Assembly (NCBI RefSeq): GCF_937616625.2
Contig: NC_065572.1
Coordinates: 70,678,653-70,742,652, forward strand
Length of the DNA stretch: 64,000 nucleotides
DNA from: Mercurialis annua
Taxonomy: Eukaryota; Streptophyta; Magnoliopsida; Malpighiales; Euphorbiaceae
Direction of reading: 5' to 3'
In this document: positions 47,380-57,008 of the stretch, piece by piece
How positions within the stretch are numbered: position 1 is the first letter of the stretch
Layout of the letters: every line of letters begins with the position of its first letter
The notes under the pieces: generated by a model
Seen by the model: the letters and a program-made list of their open reading frames with translations, nothing else
Databases searched by the model: none
Told to the model about the DNA's origin: nothing
Made by a program: the position numbers and the translations under genes

Positions 47380-47900
47380 TAATGAAACCGACTTGCAGAA
47401 TAATATAACGCACCAAATCCGCCTCTCAAAGAGAATATGTGGACTTATCAACACAAGTCGCGGTTGAGTTTTTAGAGACTCGCCTTACATAGGCAACCTA
47501 AAAAATTCACCTAATAGCAGTAATAACCGAATACCGTAAGATTCGGTAGATTTCAAATTTCATATCTAACGCGTTGAATTAGGAGATAAAGCCTAATCAG
47601 GAAAACTCCGCGAGATCCAAGGAAAAATCTCTATAGATATATTTGATCTTTACCCGACATCATGGATCTCTGGTAAAACGCGTTACATTCGATATTGTCA
47701 TATTTGCGGAATCCTATGCGGATTCGGCATCCGTTGCTCTAGAGCGAATCCTCTCTAATTTTCTTATATGGGCGAATCCGTTTAGGATTTGGTGATGGTC
47801 CAGTTAGACGAGTCCTCCGATTCTCCATTAGGGTCGACCTCGGCTATGACTTGTTTAGGCGATTCCACAGATTTTCCTTGACGGTGTAGATCCAATGAGA
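47380..47900. repeat. Dispersed GC-richer repeat block
   Basis: Contains several GCGAATCC and GATTCGG words and a TATGACTTGTTTAGGCGATT stretch. The part around 47805-47870 resembles 19825-19880 (GATTCTCACATAAGGGTAGA, TATGACTTGG). No open frame; may be the core of a retroelement remnant. Confidence 0.4.
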
Positions 47901-49531
47901 TTCAATTCATTATATCATTATGTATTTCGGTTTTCATCATTTAATTTTACAAAGACAACATTAATATTATAAAATTAAGTTTATAATGAAGAGAATATTA
48001 ATGTTATAAAATTAAGTTTATAAATATTTAATATTGAAAATAATTACAAAATTAATATCAAATTTATAATGATATAAATTTTAATACTCTACCGTCTCTC
48101 GGAGATAATATGCTAGTATTGATCTTTAATTTGGTTTGATTTATTAGCTACAAAAACCAAACATTGGTATTTTGACCAACAAATCGAACTGACTAATACA
48201 TACTCAAATCTTTATTAAATTGAGCTAAAATGGAACTAAACTTCCATCTAAAAAAAGTTAAATCAAAAATCAATTTAGTTTAGTAAAAATTGATAAAAGA
48301 AAATATTTGCTCGGATTTAAAAAATATAGGTTTTATTTTACTTTATACAAATTGGTCAAACACAACAAAAGAAAAATAAAACTTTAAACTAGTTATTAAA
48401 GAACCGCACATGTCAGTTCAATTAGTTGAAACAAGAATTAATTAGAAATACGGTCTAACTAATCTGGAAAAAAATAAAAATTCATTAATTAAGTTTAATC
48501 ATATTAAATTAAACAACTCGAATTGACAAGTGGTAAAACCAGTGACTAAACAGATTTAGCTGGTAGTTAGACCATAAATCAAGTTCAAATTAAAAAAAGA
48601 AGTTTACCAATAGTTCAACCGCTGTTGAACTAGATTATTTATGAGTTCATAACCACATATTTTTTGGTTTTCAAAATATTACTTTTTAAACTAAATTTTT
48701 TTATTATTATTCTCGTTCAGAATTGAGATGTCACATCATTTTTTATATAAAATTATATTGAAATTTTATTTTATTTTTGATTCTATATAAATTTCTATTT
48801 TTATTTATTTTTTAAATCGGCCTAAACCGAAATTGGTTTAGAACTGTCCAAGGGCATGGGGGAATTATGATGTTTAAATTCAAATATGCCTATCGAATAT
48901 ACATGACACATATCAATTATTTTTATTCGCTTTTTAATTAATTAAAGATAATATTCTTTTTTAAGCCTATAAGAAGTATATTTTTTAAATTTAGATTAAT
49001 TAACCATAAAATTGGTTAATTAAGAGACTCCGATGAGAGCTTATATTTGAAGTTTAAATATTACTATTATTTAAGTTTAGATACAACCATAGTCCCTTAT
49101 CATTTCATAATCGTTTCATAATCGTGATAACTGATAACTCTTGTTTACCATCACCTATTAAACCACCTTTATAATATTGGATAATCCTTTGTTCATTTTT
49201 GAATTTAATATACATGACACTTATCAAACATCACAATTCCGCCAACATGATAATAGCCAACTATTCCGGCCATATCTCTAACTACTTTTCAAAAAAAATC
49301 ACGATAGACCTATTATTTATTTACCGAAGGTTACAATTGTCTTTTTATTTTTCTTTTTAATTTAAATTACTTAAATAACCTTCAAATATTGAATCAAAAT
49401 ACCAAAATAGGCCTCTCTATCCGGATAGATTCTATCCGGATAGCTTTTTCCTAAAGAAAATATCGAAACCAATACTAACCACCTATTTCTTCAGTCTCCT
49501 TCCACAGACAGAAATCTCCTCGCCAGCTGAA

Positions 49532-50642
49532 ATGGCGAATGCGTCGTCGTTTTTAAGTTCAACTACATTTCACACCAACACCAATATCTCCAGATTCTTA
49601 ACTCCCAAATTGAAAACAACTAGAACAGTTACTGTATCCGCCATTCCGCCGTTCACCGTCGCATCCGCCGCCGAATTCTCCTCACTCGACGGGACAACCC
49701 TAGCCGTCATCAGCGGAGGCTCCGTTGCTGCTCTAGCTGCCGCAATCTCCCTCACTGACCCCGAGCGCCGGCGGAAGCTGCAAGCGGATGAAGTCGGAGG
49801 CGGAGACAAGGAGGTAGTCAGAGAGTACTTCAACAACACTGGATTCCAACGGTGGAAGAAGATCTACGGTGAAACAGACGAAGTTAATCGAGTTCAACGT
49901 GACATTAGGTTAGGCCACTCAAAAACCGTCGAAAACGTGCTACAAATGCTGAAAGACGAAGGCTCACTCAAAGGAGTAACCGTCTGTGACGCCGGTTGTG
50001 GTACCGGAAGCCTCTCAATTCCGCTAGCAAAAGAAGGCGCCGTCGTCTCCGCTAGCGATATCTCCGCTGCTATGGTCGCCGAGGCTGAAAAAAACGTACG
50101 CAATCAATTTTTTCCCGCTAAATTAAGCAATTAATTACAATCTCAGGTTTATTATATTTTGTGTTTTAAAATTTTGATTTGAAAATAATATATTTTAAAT
50201 TACCGTTAATCTACTTTATTTTAATTAATTAATTTTTGTGCAGGCGAAAGAGCAGCTTCAATTAGCGACTGAAAATGCGCCGGTGTTACCAAAATTTGAA
50301 GTTAATGATCTGGAGAGTTTAAACGGGAAATACGACACCGTCGTGTGCTTAGATGTTCTGATACATTATCCACAGAGTAAAGCGGACGGAATGATTGCTC
50401 ATCTCGCCTCATTAGCGGAGAATCGATTGATTTTAAGTTTTGCGCCGAAGACATTTTACTACAGTTTGTTGAAGAGGATCGGCGAGTTGTTTCCGGGGCC
50501 GTCGAAGGCGACGAGAGCGTATTTACATGCGGAGGGTGATGTGGAGAGAGCGTTGAAGAAAGTTGGGTGGAAGATTAGAAAACGAGGGCTGACTACTACT
50601 CAGTTTTACTTCGCTAGGCTTGTTGAAGCTGTTCCTGAATGA
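49532..50642 (+). CDS. CHLM: Magnesium-protoporphyrin IX methyltransferase, chloroplast
   Basis: Two exons, 49532-50095 and 50244-50642 (GT-AG intron, phase 0), 320 aa from the ATG at 49532. Residues 1 to about 60 are a Ser/Thr-rich chloroplast transit peptide (MANASSFLSSTTFHTNTNIS), followed by a short Ala-rich hydrophobic segment (LAVISGGSVAALAAAISL) typical of plant CHLM. The methyltransferase domain follows: VREYFNNTGFQRWKKIYGET, then SAM-binding motif I VCDAGCGTGSLSIPLAKEG, acidic loop VVSASDISAAMV, YDTVVCLDVLIHYPQ and the C-terminal KRIGELFPGPSKATRAYLHA..KRGLTTTQFYFARLVEA. The enzyme transfers a methyl group from S-adenosylmethionine to Mg-protoporphyrin IX, directly after Mg-chelatase in chlorophyll synthesis. 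Its start lies only 87 bp after the end of the inverted-repeat element at 45870-49444. Confidence 0.96.
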
Positions 50643-51100
50643 AATGGAGGGAGAGGTTAGATTTGAAGTTTTGCTTGCATTTTGAGTTCAAAAATCTAAA
50701 ATTCAGAGGCAGTTTTTGGCTGTTGTTTTGTAAAATGTGAATTTTCAATGTATTTAACTGCTGTATGTATTTTCACTGTCTATTAAGACTAACATGTAAT
50801 GATAATCAAAACGTAGTCGAGTTGGTAAGGCTTTTTGCGACGAGATTACATGTTTAAAATATACTCATTTAACCATTTAAAACTTAAAGTTAGAGTTTCA
50901 ACTCCTACAAAGAATCTATACATCTCGGATGAGATTAATCCATATATAAATAATATTAGAATGTCGTCTTACACTTGAAACTCGTCACCTTTCTATACTA
51001 TGTACCCAAACAAAAAAACTAACATCTAATGCATCTATCTAAGTAAAAATTTGTGAATCAATTCATTCACAGTGATCAATTATTACCCATCAAGAATGGT
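50643..51100. other. CHLM 3' flank with a possible SINE relic
   Basis: The 3' untranslated region of CHLM probably ends before about 50810. From 50812 to about 50985 the sequence has a tRNA-like pattern (GTCGAGTTGGTAAGGC, then GAGTTTCAACTCC), suggesting a decayed SINE; there is no clear tail or duplication. Confidence 0.35.
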
Positions 51101-51109
51101 TAAATATAA

Positions 51110-51503
51110 GGCCTAATTACTTAAAAAAAATCCACCTTGAAATAATTTTTCGTTTATACCCTGACCTAGGAAAAAATTCATTTGTACCCTTTTTTTAATT
51201 TTTCGTTTTCAATTGTACCCCAAAATTTTATTTTTTGACAATTTAATTAATTAAAGGATGAAAATATTAAAAATAATTAAATAGAAGGGTTATATCATCT
51301 TTTTTTTATTTAAAAAAATACAAATAAATTAAAAAATGAAGGATTATTTTAAGCTTTTTCTAGATAAAAAAAAGTTCAATTTAGTGCTTTAGGGTAGAGT
51401 TGAAAACAAAAAATTAAAAAAAGGGTACAAATGAACTTTTTCCTAGATCATGGTATAAACGAAAAAATATTATAAGGTGGAGGTTTTTTTAAGTAATTAA
51501 GCC
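51110..51503. mobile_element. Palindromic MITE (394 bp) with 9-bp duplication
   Basis: GGCCTAATTACTTAAAAAAA at left, inverted TTTTTTTAAGTAATTAAGCC at right; perfect TAAATATAA at 51101-51109 and 51504-51512. Same family as 16450-16830. Confidence 0.9.
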
Positions 51504-51512
51504 TAAATATAA

Positions 51513-52619
51513 AGAAATTAAAATGTATTGTTTCGTAAATCACTTCGAGATAAGGAATTAATAATATCTTAAAAGAAAGAGAATATCACAAAAATACCAC
51601 AAAAATGGCTCAACATTTCATACATTGTCACCTAACTCCATTATTTATCATTCCTACCAAAAAGCACAAAAGTTTACAACAAACATCATTCCATTAAAAA
51701 GGTGACACATGGCAAACATGACATTATCTTAATAAAAAGAAATAAAAACAGCTAGCACATGTGATTGGCGTGTCAGAGCGCGTCAGCGCGCGTCAGCGCG
51801 TCAGCCAATAGCACGCAAGCATCAACAAATTATAGACACAGTTTTATATATATCATCTGATACATCTCCGATACATCTCCGAGATATCATTGATACATTC
51901 TCCAAAAAAATAAAATTGACAGTTTTTTATTTATCTTTTAAAAATATATTTTGATTATATATCGTATTTTATTATTCCTGTATATTTATAAATACTAATT
52001 TCGCATTACGTGCTATGCGCGTGGCTCGTAACGTAACTCCTCAATGAACATATTAGTAAATTTATTATAATTATATCAATTTTTTATTTATAATTAATAT
52101 TAAATTAGTTAAGAATTTTTGTAAAAATAAATATAATATATTCGGTTATTAAATTTTTTTCCATATTGAATTTATTTTTCTTTTAGTTTTATAATAACCA
52201 TAATTAAATAATTAACTTAATTTTATTAATAATATCTTTTAAAAATAATAAGATAGAAATATAAATAATAATATATTGACCAAATACATAATTTTAATTT
52301 TGTAGTTCAATCAAATTAAAAGATAGGTATTTCTACTAATTTGGAGACAATTTAGTTATTTTTTAAATACTAAAAATTAAATTGGAGATAATTTAGCTAC
52401 CTATTCTAATTAGGACTTTAATTACAATAGTGATTAATTAAATAACTAATTAGTTAATGACTATAAAACTTTTATTTAGTAGTAAACTGAAAAGGATTAT
52501 TCAGTAAATTTGCCTGTCCCCCCCCCCCCCCATCCGTGCTTTTATATATAGTATAGATAAAAAAATCCACAAAATTATTCAAAGTAATATTTACAAAAAT
52601 TAGAAAGTTAGTTTAATTA
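51513..52619. other. Gene-free stretch with short low-complexity runs
   Basis: Contains a GCGCGTCAGCGCG cluster near 51775-51806, repeated GATACATCTCCGA words near 51860-51890, and a run of fourteen C at 52518-52531. No exon is recognised. Confidence 0.6.
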
Positions 52620-52826
52620 ACTACAATAAATAATTATGTATCAATGATGTATCAAACAAATATATGTAAAAAATATATAGTGTGTAAATTTAATAAAAAT
52701 GTATAAATTTAGTAAAAATGTATCTATCGTGTATCTATTTAAATACATTTAAAAATATATCTATCGTGTATAAATTATGTATCAGCGATGTATCTATTAA
52801 ATACATTTAAAAAATGTGTCTATCAT

Positions 52827-52879
<53 letters not shown>

Positions 52880-53620
52880 ATAGAATTTGACGATGATTTA
52901 TTTGAATATATCAGATATGTATCCACGCTATAAATAATACTCCAACGATGACAGTCCTTGAAACTATAGAACTTGACAAATCAGAAATGTATCAGCGATG
53001 TATTAAATATGTATCATATATGTATCGGCGATATATTAAATTATATGTTTGATAATTTTTCAATTTTATTGATACACGGGCCTAACTTATAATAATATAC
53101 ATCACATGGAAATTATGTACCACGGATGTATCTATTACGAATATTTAAAAAGTATGTATGTATCAACGATGTATCTATTTAAATATATTTTAAAAATGTA
53201 TATCTCATGTATAAATTATGTATTAGCGATGTATCTATTAGTACATTTAAAAAATATACTATCATGTTTAATTTTTTTTAATAAATAACAATGTATCAGC
53301 GATGTATCTATTATACATAAATTATGCATATGTTAAGTATATTTAAAAAATATATTTATCATGTATAAATTATTTATCAGCGATGTATCTATTAAGGTAA
53401 ATTTTAAAATACCTACGCGTTTGGCAAAAAAAACCTATACGTACGTCGTTTAACTATTTATTTTTAAATAATAAATCAATAATCATCTAATATATCTAAG
53501 ATGTATTGAAATTTATCAATCGTGTATAATTTATGTATCAACGATGTATCTATAAAGTACATTAAAAAATGTATCTATCATGTATAAATTATACATCATA
53601 GATGTATAAATATAAAACGA
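52620..53620. repeat. Degenerate minisatellite of TATCAGCGATGTATCTATTA units
   Basis: At least eight recognisable copies of TGTATCAGCGATGTATCTAT (with AACG or AATG variants) near 52633, 52779, 52988, 53158, 53220, 53289, 53375 and 53535. Each is usually followed by AAATACATTTAAAAAATGTA and a TATCATGTATAAATTATG spacer. A (TA)n run at about 52831-52877 interrupts the array. Looser ATGTATC words go on to about 54170. Confidence 0.75.
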
Positions 53621-54758
53621 ACCGATCAAATTAGACAATTGAATCAATTAAATAGATTAAAATAAAAAATAACAATTAAATTGGTTAATTATACTTTAAT
53701 TTTACTACATCTAATTCTTTTTCTAGACCCAAAATGTCTCCGCTTCTTCTCTAACTAATGCATTTATTTATATTTTCCACACATTCTCCATTGCCATAAT
53801 ATCTCCATAGAAGATTTTTTTGGTGGCAGAATCACCTAATTTCCTCCAAGTCTTATCTGATGGCATTGTAAAACTATTTACACTTCTTCCATGCAACAAA
53901 AAAATCCAAAAACTCAACAACACGGAATTGTTCCATCATTGACTGTCTCAATTCAAGATTTTGAAAAAGAGAAATTAACCTACATACGCGTCGTTTAACT
54001 ATTTTCTTTTAAAATTATAAATCAATAATTATCTAATATATTTGAAACATATCAAATATGTATAAAACACAAGAAAAAGTGTTTGAACGGTCGAATATAT
54101 ATCAAACATGTATCAGAGATGAATAAAATATGTATAAAAAATGAATCAAAAATGTATCGAAAATGTACAAAATAAAAACACTAATATAAAATAAAAATAT
54201 AAACAATAATTCAAAAATACAAAAATCATAGAAATTAAAGTTTGTGGTACCATTTTTAAAACAAGATGTAAAGAATGTGTACCAATTTTTGCTAATAACG
54301 CAAATAAAGAAAAAGGACCTAAAGTGATAACTGATAAGGAAAATGGAGACAAGTGGATATTTAAAAATTGATGGGGCACTCTTAAGTCATAATGCGACGT
54401 ACTCTAAATCATAATGCTGACGGCTATAATTGAAACCAAGAGCCCCTCTTTTCTTTTTGTTTCATCAGTCCCGTGAATCATATCTCAACTGTGGATCCCT
54501 TCGGTTGAAAAATATATATGATTTGGTGGACACATGTTGGCTTGGGAGGAAGGTGGTGTTGGTTGAAAAGTATAATAGAAGTTGGTATTTTATGAAAGAA
54601 AAATTGTAATCAAGTAACTAAATTAATTAAATTGCATTATGTGAAATAGAGAGTCATTATTGTGGTTTTCTTGTTATTTTGTCTAAAAGAAAAAGGAAAT
54701 TTATATAGTCTTGGTGGTAAGTTGGACACATTTCCAACAAAAACGGTGCGTTTGGTAC
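53621..54758. other. Region upstream of CENP-S
   Basis: No supported gene. ATGTATC-type words persist to about 54170; from 54430 on the sequence is less repetitive and becomes the CENP-S promoter. Confidence 0.5.
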
Positions 54759-54766
54759 TTTCCCGC
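54759..54766 (+). promoter_or_regulatory. E2F-type site in the CENP-S promoter
   Basis: TTTCCCGC (in TACTTTCCCGCGCTTC) matches the plant E2F consensus TTTSSCGC and lies about 60 nt before the CENP-S start codon, fitting S-phase-linked expression of a DNA-repair/centromere gene. Confidence 0.55.
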
Positions 54767-54826
54767 GCTTCAGCTGTTTATATTAGACGGACTGCGGCAA
54801 TCGACAGATCCCTAAATTTTAAAAAA

Positions 54827-56710
54827 ATGGAAGGAGAACATGGGAACGACGATTTAGAAAGAGTAGAAGAGGACGAATCGGTTAACGAGTTGCTTCGAGA
54901 CCGATTCCGGCTCTCTGCCATCTCTATCGCAGAAACTGAAGGTGAATTTTTAATTATTCACCTCCTACAGTTTTTCATTTTTTTTATTTTGTCTAATTTT
55001 GAAAGCATTATTGATTTTTCTGAACAGCGAAAAATATCGGAATGGAGATATCTGAACCAATAATTGCTTGCATTTCCGATTTAGCCTTTAAATACACAGG
55101 TGAATTTCCGATTTAGCCTTAAAATACACTGCTGAAATGTTCAATTGTTCATCATATGAAATTTTGATTTTACTTTTTAAATGTGGTTAGAATTTAGAAT
55201 ATGTCTTTTATTGATGTTATCATTTCCTTTGGATATTGAAATGTTTAGACATGCTTCTTGTTCGTGCTCATCAAGCGAACAATTTTGATTTTAGTTTTAG
55301 ATGCGGTTAGAACGACTTAACTTAAGTAGCAATTTGCCCCTTCAACTTGTAAACAATGGGCAATTAACACACAAATTAACTTTGTGGGCAAATTAGTCAT
55401 GAACTTGCATATTATGGGCAATTTGCCCCCTAAACTTGTAAGTTATTTGTCCCTCAATTGGCAATTTGCCCCATCAAATTTTAAGCTACTTTTTCAAAAT
55501 GGGGCTAATTGCCCATAATCAGCAAGTTCATGACTAATTTGTCCACAAAGTTAATTTATGTGTTAATTGCCCATTACTTACAAGTTGAAGGGGCAAATTG
55601 CTACTTAAGTCCGGTTAGAACTATGTCTTGAAGTTCTGTAAAAGCATTACCTATTTACTCACCTGTAAAGAGATTATAACCTGCACATGAGATGATACTA
55701 GTAATTAAGAAAGATCTATCTAAAATATCATATATTATATGTTTTAATTCTGAGATTAGTAAGATATTTGCTATAATTGCTCTCGAACACTTGTATAATA
55801 AGCTTTGATTGAAGTATTTCCTTTTTGAAATTTTCAGAGCAATTGGCAAAGGATCTGGAGCTGTTTGCTCAGCATGCTAGTCGTAAAACTGTCAGCATGG
55901 ATGATGTTATACTTTCTGGTATATGTGTATATGTAATCCTTTTCTAGTCATGTAGTTTGCATTAAGTTTTTATTATAAGTCCATCTCCAAAGACTAAAAT
56001 CATTTGTTGCGAGTCTTACATCAAATTGATGTAAATTTACGGAATATATCCAATACATAACACTACTTTTAACACAAAAAAGGAATGTTCTGTTTAAATT
56101 ATACCATCTTTCCTTTCTTTTTTCCTTTTATGACAAAAAAATAGAGTTGCTGGCAAATTATATATCGGTGTTGGATTTGGCGTTGTGTTGGAGTATAAAG
56201 AAATGGCAAATGACATTTGTCGTCCCTGTTCGAGTTGCTCTAAATAAGTAACACTGCATGATACTGATGATTTTCTTGTTTGATTTGTAAAACCATTACA
56301 AGGCTCTCTTCTCTTCCCATGTTCTTTGGTTTGAGCTCTACGCAACTGTTAAAAGACATTAATGATTAGGGTAATTGAAAGAGGTGATGAAAAGGTCCCT
56401 TTGCAAGTAATTTTGCTTTTCATCAAATTATTCTTGTTGTCGATTTGGAGTAAGTGTGAGAATCTGGTAGGAAGAATCTTTCTCGCTATCTTAATGTTTG
56501 TATAAGTAACATAGTTTGATTCCATTAGATGTGCTGAGCTGACACCCTTCTTTGGTTTCAGCTCATAGAAATGAACATGTAGCTGCCTTGTTGAGGTCCT
56601 TCGCCCGTGATCTGAAAGCTAAAGAACCCCAGTCGGATAGGAAAAGGAAGAAAGTGTCGAAAAAGCAAGATGCAGCAATTACTAATGCAGTACATATTCA
56701 TGATATTTAA
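54827..56710 (+). CDS. MHF1: CENP-S / MHF1 histone-fold protein
   Basis: Four exons: 54827-54941, 55028-55099, 55838-55918, 56562-56710, all GT-AG, in phase, totalling 139 codons (138 aa). ATG at 54827 (MEGEHGNDDLERVEED). The histone fold runs through LLRDRFRLSAISIAETEAKN, GMEISEPIIACISDLAFKYT, EQLAKDLELFAQHASRKTVS and MDDVILSAHRNEHVAALLRS, with a basic tail KAKEPQSDRKRKKVSKKQ. CENP-S pairs with CENP-X (MHF2). In plants and animals the tetramer works with FANCM to restrain crossovers and to repair blocked forks, and binds DNA at kinetochores. The third intron side holds a MITE at 55314-55611. The CDS given uses the TAA at 56708-56710; an alternative 3' end is listed separately. Confidence 0.92.
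55314..55611. mobile_element. Palindromic MITE in CENP-S intron 2 with 10-bp duplication
   Basis: Begins GACTTAACTTAAGTAGCAAT and ends ATTGCTACTTAAGTC; GCAATTTGCCCC words are repeated in both orientations. Perfect CGGTTAGAAC at 55304-55313 and 55612-55621. Confidence 0.9.
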
Positions 56711-56918
56711 GAACAGTTTAACGTATTAATTTTGAGAAAATTGTGCACCATTACTTGCTATTGAGTGCAAAAAGTCTGTCACTGTATCTAGAGATAGAAC
56801 TGTGTAAACTTATTACATTTTCATCAAACGTATTACCCTGTTGAATATTTATCTTGCAAAGCTCTGCAAATATAAACATCCGCTGCAGCCAATTTTATTT
56901 TCAAAATTTATGTTGCAG

Positions 56919-57008
56919 ACATTGAGTTCACCTGCATTACTCAGCAATCTTCTCAACCATGGACCTAGTGCCGTGTTGGATTTCGTTTCCCGGAGGATCA
57001 GATTCTGA
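56919..57008 (+). other. Possible alternative last exon of CENP-S
   Basis: If exon 4 is spliced at 56689 (AATGCA, then GTACAT) and joined to the acceptor TGTTGCAG before 56919, the frame continues through TLSSPALLSNLLNHGPSAVL and DFVSRRIRF to the TGA at 57006-57008. This gives 161 aa. The donor is weak and I know of no family member ending this way. Confidence 0.4.

Larger units (their letters stand above)
45870..49444. mobile_element. Putative 3.6 kb element with 29-bp perfect terminal inverted repeats
   Basis: 45870-45898 and 49416-49444 are exact reverse complements over 29 nt, each made of two CTATCCGGATAG palindromes separated by AAT/ATT. They bound 3575 bp that fill almost all of the space between the mannosidase and CHLM genes. 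The interior has no transposase frame but contains a younger MITE (46333-46720) and a GC-richer repeat (47380-47900). No target duplication is seen at the outer edges, so a single-element origin is inferred, not proven. Confidence 0.5.

Noticed and set aside
52620..53620. CRISPR-like array
   Set aside because: Units are diverged, spacers are not unique, and the context is a plant nuclear genome; it is a minisatellite.
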